Part shown: positions 5,441 to 11,187 of the stretch, piece by piece
Layout: each line of letters starts with the position of its first letter
Position numbering within the stretch: the first letter of the stretch is position 1
Assembly: GCA_964467615.1 (NCBI GenBank)
Contig: CAYXRK010000159.1
Location: 1 to 11,187, forward strand
DNA length: 11,187 nucleotides
From: CAYXRK01 sp964467615
Lineage (GTDB): Bacteria; Hydrogenedentota; Hydrogenedentia; Hydrogenedentales; GCA-2746185
Direction: 5' to 3'
Program-made: the position numbers and the translations under genes
Notes under the pieces: model-generated
Told to the model about the DNA's origin: nothing
Seen by the model: the letters and a program-made list of their open reading frames with translations, nothing else
Database searches by the model: none

Positions 5441-5582
5441 AACACCAAAGTTGTTGGAAGACATCCGGTCCGCGGCGGATAGCCGTGACGGAGATGACGG
5501 GAAAAAAGGGACTCCGCATTCAGTCATTCTGAATTCGCCGCGGCGGATGAAGAATCTCTACCAGAGCGCGGACGCAGAATGA
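5430..5582 (+). pseudogene. truncated HEPN (HepT/DUF86-type) toxin remnant
   Basis: ATG 5430 overlaps the end of the nucleotidyltransferase gene by eleven bases. The first 17 codons read MQPKTPKLLEDIRSAAD, closely matching the usual opening of HepT-type HEPN proteins that follow minimal nucleotidyltransferases (xKxLEDIRxAA). After that the frame changes character (SRDGDDGKKGTPHSV) and has neither the HEPN RxxxxH catalytic motif nor the adjacent tyrosine region. It runs on through repeat-like sequence to TGA at 5580-5582. HepT proteins are normally well over 100 residues, so about five-sixths of the gene is gone. I infer a deletion whose left edge lies near 5480. The short homologous part makes the call moderate. 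Confidence 0.55.
5524..5558. repeat. imperfect palindrome, dispersed-repeat-like
   Basis: The segment starts TCATTCTGAATTCGCCG and ends CGGCGGATGAAGAATCTC. It folds about a perfect CGCCGCGGCG core (5537-5546), and 11 of the 14 arm positions on each side pair. It resembles the intergenic phrase TCATTCTGAGCGAAGCGAAG that I remember from many genomes. It lies within the remnant of the HEPN gene, just past the point where homology stops. Confidence 0.4.
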
Positions 5583-5611
5583 ATCCCTCTGACCGAGTTG
5601 AGGCTGCGGTT

Positions 5612-5647
5612 CTCTGCGTCCCTTCGCGGGACTCTGCGCTCTCTGCG
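5612..5647. repeat. CTCTGCG-rich intergenic repeat with small hairpin
   Basis: CTCTGCG occurs three times, at 5612-5618, 5632-5638 and 5641-5647. Between the first two is a small hairpin GTCCC-TTCGC-GGGAC (5618-5632). Similar CTCTGCGT phrases are scattered between genes in many bacterial genomes, by memory. It sits in the convergent gap between the nucleotidyltransferase region and the end of uvrB and might contribute to ending transcription. Confidence 0.4.
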
Positions 5648-5667
5648 TTGAGGTCTTGATGCGTGGC

Positions 5668-7698
5668 CTACACGCCCATTTCGATCTGGCGGCGTTCGAG
5701 GGCGAGTAGGCGGTCGCGGTACTCGGCGGCTTTCTCGAAATCCATGCGGTCGGCGGCTTCTTTCATACGTTTGCGCAGGGTCTTCATCGTCTTTTCGATG
5801 TCGAGGCTGGCGAGGTAGTCTTCGTCGGATTCCGCGGCCATCGAGACGGTGACGTAGTCGCGCTCGTGGACGGATTGGAGCAAGTCGTCAATCGTCTTTT
5901 GGATCGAGCGCGGCGTGATGCTGTGTTCCTCGTTGTACGCGAGTTGCTTGACGCGGCGGCGGTCCATTTCGTCGAGCGCGCGGCGCATCGAGCCGGTCGT
6001 CGAGTTCGCGTACATGATCACGCGCCCTTCGATGTTGCGCGCGGCGCGGCCGCAGGTCTGGATGAGGCTCGTCTCCGAGCGAAGGTAGCCCTCCTTGTCG
6101 GCGTCGAGTATGGCGACGAGCGACACCTCGGGGAGGTCCAGGCCTTCGCGGAGAAGATTGATGCCGATCATCACGTCGAACTCGCCCTTGCGCAGTTGCC
6201 GCACAAGCTCGATGCGCTCGAGCGTCTCGACGTCCGAGTGCATGTACTTCACGCGCACGCCCACGTCGCGGTAGTAGTCGGTGAGGTCCTCGGCCATGCG
6301 CTTGGTCAGCGTCGTCACCAGCACGCGCTCGCTGCGCTCGGCGCGCTTGCGGATTTCGTCGAGCAGATCGTCGACTTGATTGTCCGCGCGCCGAATCTCG
6401 ACCTCGGGGTCGACCAGCCCCGTGGGCCGCACGACCTGCTCGATGATGAGGCCCTCGCTGCGACGATACTCATACGGCCCCGGCGTCGCGCTGACGTAGA
6501 TGCACTGGTTCACCTTGCCCTCGAATTCCTCGAACGTCATCGGGCGATTGTCGCGCGCGCAGGGCAACCGAAACCCGTACTCGACCAGCATGTCCTTGCG
6601 CGAGCGGTCGCCTTTGAACATCGCGCCGACCTGCGGCACAGTCACGTGCGACTCGTCAATCACGAGGAGAAAGTCGTCGGGGAAATAGCTGAACAACGTG
6701 TACGGCGGCTCGCCCGGCATGCGGCCGTCGAGATGGCGCGAATAGTTTTCGATACCGGTGCAGAAGCCGATCTCGCGCAGCATCTCGAGGTCGTAGCGCG
6801 TGCGTTGTTCGAGCCGTTGCGCGTAGAGTTCCTGGCCCGCGCCGCGCAGTTCCTTCAGGCGTTCGTCGAGTTCGATGGCGATGCCTTTGATCGCGACTTC
6901 GAGCCGGTCCGCCGTCGTCGCGTAGTGCGTGCCGGGGAAAATACTTGTGCCCCACATCTTGCGCTTGGTGATGCTGCGGAGCGGATCGATTTCCGATATC
7001 GATTCGATCTCGTCGCCGAAATACTCGACGCGAACCGCGGAGTCCGCTTCGTAGGCCGGGAAAATGTCGACGATATCGCCGCGTACCCGGAACGTACCGC
7101 GGTGAAAGTCCATGTCGTTGCGCTGGTATTGCATCGCCACCAGGCCCGCCACCAAATCGTCGCGCGGCAACGTCGCGCCGGCGACCAGTTCGACCTGCAT
7201 CGCCTTGTAGGTCTCCGGCGACCCGATGCCGTAGATGCACGAGACGCTCGCCACGATGATGCAGTCGCGACGCGTCAGCAGCGCCCTCGTCGCGCTGTGG
7301 CGCATCTTGTCGATTTCTTCGTTGATCGACGAGTCCTTCTCGATGTAGGTGTCGCTCGAGGGGATGTACGCTTCGGGTTGGTAGTAGTCGTAATACGAAA
7401 CGAAATACTCGACCGCGTTGTCCGGAAACAGCCGCTTGAACTCGCCGTACAACTGCGCCGCGAGAATCTTGTTCGGCGCCATCACCAGCGTCGGCCGATT
7501 CACTTGCGCGACGACGTTCGCTATCGTGAAGGTCTTACCCGAGCCCGTCACGCCCAGCAACACCTGGTGCGGGAGGCCGTCGTTCAGTCCTTGCGTGAGG
7601 TCCTCGATGGCCTTCGGCTGATCGCCTTCGGGTTGGAACTCGCTCGAAAGCCGAAACGAATCCACGGCCGCTTTCTCATGTGCGGGCGGTACCAACAT
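5668..7698 (-). CDS. uvrB: UvrB, excision nuclease subunit B, 676 aa
   Basis: UvrB is the damage-verifying helicase-like core of UvrABC nucleotide excision repair: it receives lesions from UvrA and positions UvrC for incision. The start is ATG 7698, giving 676 residues (E. coli UvrB has 673); an upstream in-frame extension to 7941 lies inside the rel gene and is not UvrB-like. AAGGA lies ten bases before the ATG. Walker A is at 49-56 (GVTGSGKT), the DNA-clamping beta-hairpin at about 102-126 (YYDYYQPEAYIPSSDTYIEK), the Walker B DESH box at 348-351, helicase motif V at about 512-522 (GINLLREGLDL), motif VI at about 547-554 (QTCGRAAR), and the UvrC-interacting UVR domain at about 640-676 (LRKRMKEAADRMDFEKAAEY). 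All motifs look intact. Its ATG shares one base with the rel stop codon (TAATG), so the two are probably coupled. Confidence 0.97.
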   Translation of the reverse strand: MLVPPAHEKAAVDSFRLSSEFQPEGDQPKAIEDLTQGLNDGLPHQVLLGVTGSGKTFTIANVVAQVNRPTLVMAPNKILAAQLYGEFKRLFPDNAVEYFVSYYDYYQPEAYIPSSDTYIEKDSSINEEIDKMRHSATRALLTRRDCIIVASVSCIYGIGSPETYKAMQVELVAGATLPRDDLVAGLVAMQYQRNDMDFHRGTFRVRGDIVDIFPAYEADSAVRVEYFGDEIESISEIDPLRSITKRKMWGTSIFPGTHYATTADRLEVAIKGIAIELDERLKELRGAGQELYAQRLEQRTRYDLEMLREIGFCTGIENYSRHLDGRMPGEPPYTLFSYFPDDFLLVIDESHVTVPQVGAMFKGDRSRKDMLVEYGFRLPCARDNRPMTFEEFEGKVNQCIYVSATPGPYEYRRSEGLIIEQVVRPTGLVDPEVEIRRADNQVDDLLDEIRKRAERSERVLVTTLTKRMAEDLTDYYRDVGVRVKYMHSDVETLERIELVRQLRKGEFDVMIGINLLREGLDLPEVSLVAILDADKEGYLRSETSLIQTCGRAARNIEGRVIMYANSTTGSMRRALDEMDRRRVKQLAYNEEHSITPRSIQKTIDDLLQSVHERDYVTVSMAAESDEDYLASLDIEKTMKTLRKRMKEAADRMDFEKAAEYRDRLLALERRQIEMGV

Positions 7699-9710
7699 TA
7701 TTGGGCGGTCCTTGCCTCGCGCGCGCTCAGCGTAGAGACCTCGACCACGCCCGACACGCCGCGCAACGCATCCATCACGCGCTCGATCTTTCCCTTCTCC
7801 GTCGTCTCGAACACGAACACGAACACGCTGTCGCCCTCGTCGCCGGGACGATATTCCGCGTGGGTGATGTCGATGTTCAACGGCCGCATCGCGTTCGTGA
7901 TGTCCGCCAACACGTTTGGCCTCGCGCCCATCGAGACCCACATCGCCGTCTCGATGACCTCATCGCCTTCCCACGACGCGCCGACCACTCGCTCCGCATC
8001 CGCGGTCTCGAGTTGTTGGCAGTCCGCGCGATGCACCGTCATGCCCTGCCGTTTCGTGACGTACCCGACCACCGGCTGGCCCGGCATGGGGTCGCAACAG
8101 TGCGCGAATTGCACGACCAAGTCGCGCATGCCCTCGATTCGGATGAGCGAATGCCGCGTTGCGTCGTCCACGTGTTGCACGGGCGCCGGAACGCGCGGCG
8201 CGATGCGGGGCGCGGGGGTCGGTTTGCGCTCGCCTCCGCCGAGTTGCGGCAAATCGCCGAGCTCGCGCAACTTTTGCCGAATGCGCGACCGGGCCCGTCC
8301 CGTGACGACGAACTCGAGCCAATCCATGTGCGGCGTCTGGTTTTTGGACGTGAGGACCTCGACGCGGTCGCCGGTCTGCAAGTGGTAGCGCAGCGGGACC
8401 ATGCTGCCGTTCACGCGCGCACCGATGCACTGGTGGCCGATGTCTGTATGCACTGCGTACGCGAAATCCAACGGCGTCGATCCCGGCGGAAGTTCGATTA
8501 CGTCCCCGCGCGGCGTGAACGCGTAAATCTCCGTCATGCCCACGTCGCGCTTGAGACTGTCCACCAATTCGTCCGGCGCGTGCGCTTCCTTCAGCCAGTC
8601 GTACATTTGCCGCAGCCACTGGAGTTGCCGGTCCGAGCCGTTCTTCCCCCGCGGCACGCCGTCCTTGTACTGCCAATGCGCCGCGATGCCGTCGCGCGCC
8701 GTGCGGTCCATTTCCTCGGTGCGGATTTGCACCTCGAGCGTCCGCCCGTCTTCCATCATCACCGTCGAGTGGATTGACTGGTACATGTTCAGCTTGGGCA
8801 GCGCGATGTAGTCCTTGAAGCGCCCCGGCACGGGCCGCCATTGGTGATGCACGACACCAAGCGCGTTGTAACACCCCGAGAGCGTTTGCGTGATGATGCG
8901 CATCCCCATCACGTCCAGCACCTGATCGAAGGTCTTCCCCTGGCGCTTCATTTTCTGGTAGATGCTGTATAGGTGTTTGGGCCGCCCGATAACGCGCGCG
9001 TCGACCTCGGCCTCGGTCAGCCGGGCCTGCACTGCGGCCATGACCTCCTCGAGCTGCGCCTCGCGTTCGCGCCGCTTCGACGCCACCATGCGCGCCGTTT
9101 CCTTGTACTCGAGCGGCTGCAAATGGTGAAAGGCATGGTCCTCGAGTTCCCACTTCAAATGCGACAGCCCGAGCCGGTTCGCGACCGGCGCGTAGATGTC
9201 CAGCGTCTCCTTACAGATGCGCTCGATCTGTTCCTTCTCCAGAAATTCGATGGTCCGCATGTTGTGCAGCCGGTCCGCGATCTTGATGAGAATTACCCGC
9301 ACGTCCTTCGCCGTGGCGATGAGCATCTTGCGAAGGTTCTCCGCCTGCTTCTCCTCGCGCGTCGGACGCGGATTCGGGCTCGCCTTTTGAATCGTTGAGA
9401 TTTTGGTGACGCCGTCCACCAGCGCCGCGATGTCCGCGCCGTATTCCTTCTTGAGCCCCTCGAGTTTGATCTCGGTGTCTTCGAGCACGTCGTGCATCAG
9501 CCCCGCCGCGATCGTCGTGGAATCGAGACCCATCCCCGCCAGCACCTGCGCCACCGCCACGCAATGCGAGATATACGGGTCCCCCGAAAGCCGCACCTGC
9601 CCCACATGCGCCTTGTCCGCCGTCTTATACGCCCGGCGAATCAATTCCTCGTCGAACTCCGGATCGTTCTTCCGAAGCTGCTTGAGCAGTTTTCCAAATT
9701 CCGTGCGCAT
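7698..9710 (-). CDS. relA: bifunctional (p)ppGpp synthetase/hydrolase (Rel/SpoT family), 670 aa
   Basis: This long RSH enzyme makes and degrades the alarmone (p)ppGpp. The start ATG 9710 (MRTEFGKLLKQLRKND) gives 670 residues; the frame is open upstream to 9899 but that part crosses the promoter region and is not family-like. AAAGGTG lies 11 bases upstream. Domains: HD hydrolase with HDVLED at 73-78, intact; synthetase with GRPKHLYSIYQKM from 242 and RFKDYIALPK from 297; TGS at about 395-455; zinc-finger-like HCCDPMPG from 537; ACT at about 586-666. The RFKD motif is the RxKD form typical of bifunctional Rel/SpoT enzymes, whereas monofunctional RelA has ExDD, so rel or spoT would be the more precise name. 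It is first in a transcription unit with uvrB. Confidence 0.96.
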   Translation of the reverse strand: MRTEFGKLLKQLRKNDPEFDEELIRRAYKTADKAHVGQVRLSGDPYISHCVAVAQVLAGMGLDSTTIAAGLMHDVLEDTEIKLEGLKKEYGADIAALVDGVTKISTIQKASPNPRPTREEKQAENLRKMLIATAKDVRVILIKIADRLHNMRTIEFLEKEQIERICKETLDIYAPVANRLGLSHLKWELEDHAFHHLQPLEYKETARMVASKRREREAQLEEVMAAVQARLTEAEVDARVIGRPKHLYSIYQKMKRQGKTFDQVLDVMGMRIITQTLSGCYNALGVVHHQWRPVPGRFKDYIALPKLNMYQSIHSTVMMEDGRTLEVQIRTEEMDRTARDGIAAHWQYKDGVPRGKNGSDRQLQWLRQMYDWLKEAHAPDELVDSLKRDVGMTEIYAFTPRGDVIELPPGSTPLDFAYAVHTDIGHQCIGARVNGSMVPLRYHLQTGDRVEVLTSKNQTPHMDWLEFVVTGRARSRIRQKLRELGDLPQLGGGERKPTPAPRIAPRVPAPVQHVDDATRHSLIRIEGMRDLVVQFAHCCDPMPGQPVVGYVTKRQGMTVHRADCQQLETADAERVVGASWEGDEVIETAMWVSMGARPNVLADITNAMRPLNIDITHAEYRPGDEGDSVFVFVFETTEKGKIERVMDALRGVSGVVEVSTLSAREARTAQ

Positions 9711-9738
9711 GGGGCGGGCAACACCTTTCGTATCCTTA

Positions 9739-9744
9739 ATTCTA
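9739..9744 (-). promoter_or_regulatory. candidate -10 box of the rel-uvrB unit
   Basis: TAGAAT on the - strand matches the -10 consensus at five of six positions and lies 29 bases before the rel ATG at 9710. The hexamer 17 bases upstream (TCAATA) is a poor -35. The 158-base gap 9711-9868 must hold the promoters of both rel and the divergent sialidase-like gene. Confidence 0.3.
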
Positions 9745-9868
9745 CCGCATAGCTCGGTTGATATTGAGTTTAGGAATCTCCAGGACCGGCCCCCATGGGG
9801 GTAAAGGGACGAGATTGCCTTCCGGAGCCAAACGCGGTAGCATCGCCCATTGGTCTCCACGCCACCCC

Positions 9869-11098
9869 ATGCTTCATCCCAATCCCAAAGGCCCCGCAAT
9901 TCGCGCCGTCATGTTGGCGAGCTATTGCTTGCTCGTGTGTTTGGGCGCGCCAACCGCGCGGGCGCAGGACCACGAACACGCCCAAGGCCCACCGAAGAAC
10001 GTACCCGGTTCGAGCATGCCGTTCGTAAAACTCGACGACGCCGGGCGGCTACACATGGTCTTCGTCGAAGACACCGGCGAAAACAAACTCGTGCGATACC
10101 GCCGGATGTTCGGCGTGGAGCATATCGAATCCGTCATTTCGTCGCCGGGCGATCGCCTCTCGCACTTTCCGGATTCGCCCCCCGTTGTCGAGGTGACGAG
10201 CGACGGCGCGGTCCACGCGCTCTACACCGTCCGAGTACCCGGTCCGCCCAACGTGTGGCCCGTCGAACTACGCTACGTCACCTCCCGCGACGAAGGCCGC
10301 ACGTGGTCGCCGTATAAGGCCCTGGGCGATCCCGGCGCCGCAGTGTTTCGCGGCTGCGCGGCCATGCTTGAGGACGCGCGCGGCCGCTTGGTCATGTCGT
10401 GGCTCGAGGGACACCCCGGCCAAGGGGAGATCGGCGTAAACACCGCCGTCGTCAAAAACGACACCTTCACCTACGCGTTCATCGACGATATGGCCTGCGA
10501 ATGCTGCGCGACGGAATTGCTTCGCGCGAGCGACGGCGCAATCTGGCTGGCCTATCGGAACAAAGACGCCTTCAACGTGCGCGACATGTATGCCGCGCGC
10601 ATGGCACGCGGCGACGACCGATTTGGACCACCGAACCGGATTTCCCGCGACGGCTGGGTCGTGAACGGCTGCCCGGAGAACGGCCCCCGCTTGGCGCGCG
10701 GGGGCGCGCACACTGTCTGGGCGGCGTGGTTCACGGGCGGCGAACCACGGGGCATTTACGCGGGCCGCGCGTCCTCAGCGACCCCGCTATTCGAAACTCG
10801 TGAACTCGTGCAAGGCCGGGACGAACACGTCTCCGCGATCGGCCACGTGGCCATCAGCGCGCTGCCGGATGGCCGCGTCCTCATCGCCTACAACTGCCAG
10901 CGCGACGGCCAAGGCCGCATCGAAGGCCGGTTCCGCCAAGAGAACGGGTGGGGCGATCCGATCCAATTGGGTGGCAACGGCATATTCCCGCGAATCGCCA
11001 CAAACGGCCACGCCGCATATCTTGTGTACACCGCTATCGACGGCGAGCAGAAATCCATCGTCGTCGAGAAATTGGATTCCGAACTTCCGCGCTCGTAA
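9869..11098 (+). CDS. exported sialidase-fold (BNR/Asp-box) protein with CECC motif, 409 aa
   Basis: From ATG 9869 the protein opens with a signal peptide: basic residues K8 and R13, a hydrophobic core (VMLASYCLLVCLGA) and an ARA cleavage site before Q33. ATG 9911 would remove the positive charges, and the frame upstream of 9869 is not signal-like. No strong ribosome site is visible for either start. An Asp-box (SRDEGRTW, about 139-146) and repeated strand motifs (GRLHMVFVED, GAVHALYTVR, GRLVMSWLEG, GAIWLAYRNK, HTVWAAWFTG, GRVLIAYN) show a six-bladed sialidase-like propeller. Near the middle is CECC (210-213), followed by NVRDMYAARM and DGWVVNGCPENGP (CPENGP at 268-273). I recall this set of motifs (C[DE]CC, VRDIYV, DGW, CPxNGP) in uncharacterised exported proteins annotated as exo-alpha-sialidase. 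The Arg triad of true sialidases is not evident, so enzymatic activity is doubtful. The mature N-terminus is His-rich (QDHEHAQ). Confidence 0.85.
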   Translation: MLHPNPKGPAIRAVMLASYCLLVCLGAPTARAQDHEHAQGPPKNVPGSSMPFVKLDDAGRLHMVFVEDTGENKLVRYRRMFGVEHIESVISSPGDRLSHFPDSPPVVEVTSDGAVHALYTVRVPGPPNVWPVELRYVTSRDEGRTWSPYKALGDPGAAVFRGCAAMLEDARGRLVMSWLEGHPGQGEIGVNTAVVKNDTFTYAFIDDMACECCATELLRASDGAIWLAYRNKDAFNVRDMYAARMARGDDRFGPPNRISRDGWVVNGCPENGPRLARGGAHTVWAAWFTGGEPRGIYAGRASSATPLFETRELVQGRDEHVSAIGHVAISALPDGRVLIAYNCQRDGQGRIEGRFRQENGWGDPIQLGGNGIFPRIATNGHAAYLVYTAIDGEQKSIVVEKLDSELPRS

Positions 11099-11162
11099 CA
11101 AAACTTTCCACGCGATACGCCGGTAGTCATGCCAATCGCATGCACCGAGGGCGTGGGGGGCA

Positions 11163-11187
11163 GCGGCCCTCGGCAGCCGAGGGCCGC
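11163..11187. repeat. perfect GC-rich palindrome at the window edge
   Basis: GCGGCCCTCGGC (11163-11174) and GCCGAGGGCCGC (11176-11187) are perfectly complementary around a single A, so about 11 base pairs can form round a CAG loop. It begins 64 bases after the stop of the sialidase-like gene. It may be a terminator stem or a dispersed repeat; the sequence that would show a T-run lies beyond the window. Confidence 0.5.

Noticed and set aside
7699..7941. 81-residue N-terminal extension of UvrB
   Set aside because: The extension is an out-of-frame reading of rel, Arg/Gly-rich, and UvrB proteins begin near the 7698 ATG.
5866..8388. An 840-residue open frame on the + strand opposite uvrB and the end of rel
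   Set aside because: It is antisense to two unmistakable core genes, is rich in Arg/His/Ala/Val as expected of mirror frames in GC-rich DNA, and shows no recognisable domain.
7680..8777. A 365-residue + strand frame opposite rel
   Set aside because: Antisense shadow of rel with arginine/histidine-rich, domain-free translation.
7960..9153. A 397-residue - strand frame inside rel
   Set aside because: Arg/Ala/Gly-rich overlap frame of the real rel gene with no domain.
9790..9801. CCCCCATGGGGG palindrome between rel and the sialidase-like gene as an operator
   Set aside because: Twelve bases of simple G/C runs are likely by chance in this GC content, and it does not overlap a convincing promoter.

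Overview
This window looks like an ordinary chromosomal stretch of a moderately GC-rich (I judge roughly 60% GC by eye) free-living bacterium from a deep, under-studied lineage. The gene density, the secreted repeat protein with a (Gly-Glu)n linker, an EF-hand and a CTERM-like tail, and the intergenic palindromes remind me of Candidatus Hydrogenedentota, Lentisphaerae or Planctomycetes-type genomes. That placement is an inference from style only; a UvrB or Rel phylogeny would settle it. I see no rRNA, tRNA, CRISPR array, transposase, integrase or phage gene.

Layout. Positions 1-1209 (+ strand) hold two weakly supported small overlapping reading frames (38-214, 207-404), then a two-gene toxin-antitoxin-like pair: a 67-residue acidic protein (593-796) overlapping a PIN-domain VapC-type RNase (793-1209). 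A 440-base gene-free stretch (1210-1651) carries several palindromes. Then comes a large - strand gene (1652-4093) for an exported protein with seven FG-GAP/integrin-like beta-propeller repeats, carboxypeptidase-regulatory-like beta-sandwich domains, a (GE)7 linker, an EF-hand and a hydrophobic-basic C-terminal tail. Next, also on the - strand, is a complete vapBC-type module with an AbrB/MazE-fold antitoxin (4729-4935) and PIN toxin (4355-4732), with a near-consensus promoter and repeated operator-like sites. Just behind vapC sits what looks like the 3' half of a YgiT-type zinc-finger antitoxin gene (4230-4352). On the + strand follows a minimal nucleotidyltransferase of the MntA type (5129-5440), whose expected HEPN partner survives only as a short N-terminal remnant (5430-5582) that runs into intergenic repeat sequence.

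Positions 5668-9710 (- strand) hold two core housekeeping genes in one transcription unit: rel (bifunctional (p)ppGpp synthetase/hydrolase) and uvrB (nucleotide excision repair), whose stop and start codons share one base (TAATG). Divergent from rel, at 9869-11098 (+), is an exported sialidase-fold (BNR/Asp-box) protein with a CECC cysteine motif. The window ends in a perfect GC-rich palindrome.

How it fits together: the right half is stable core functions (stringent response, DNA repair) plus one exported protein. The left half is an accessory neighbourhood where at least four type II toxin-antitoxin-like systems, two intact and two decayed, lie within about 5 kb around a surface protein, interspersed with dispersed-repeat-like hairpins. 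I did not find a convincing wholly new system. The best leads are the decayed TA remnants, the antitoxin family at 593-796, the covarying GGA/GGAA-loop hairpins, the architecture and tail of the FG-GAP protein, and the CECC sialidase-like protein.
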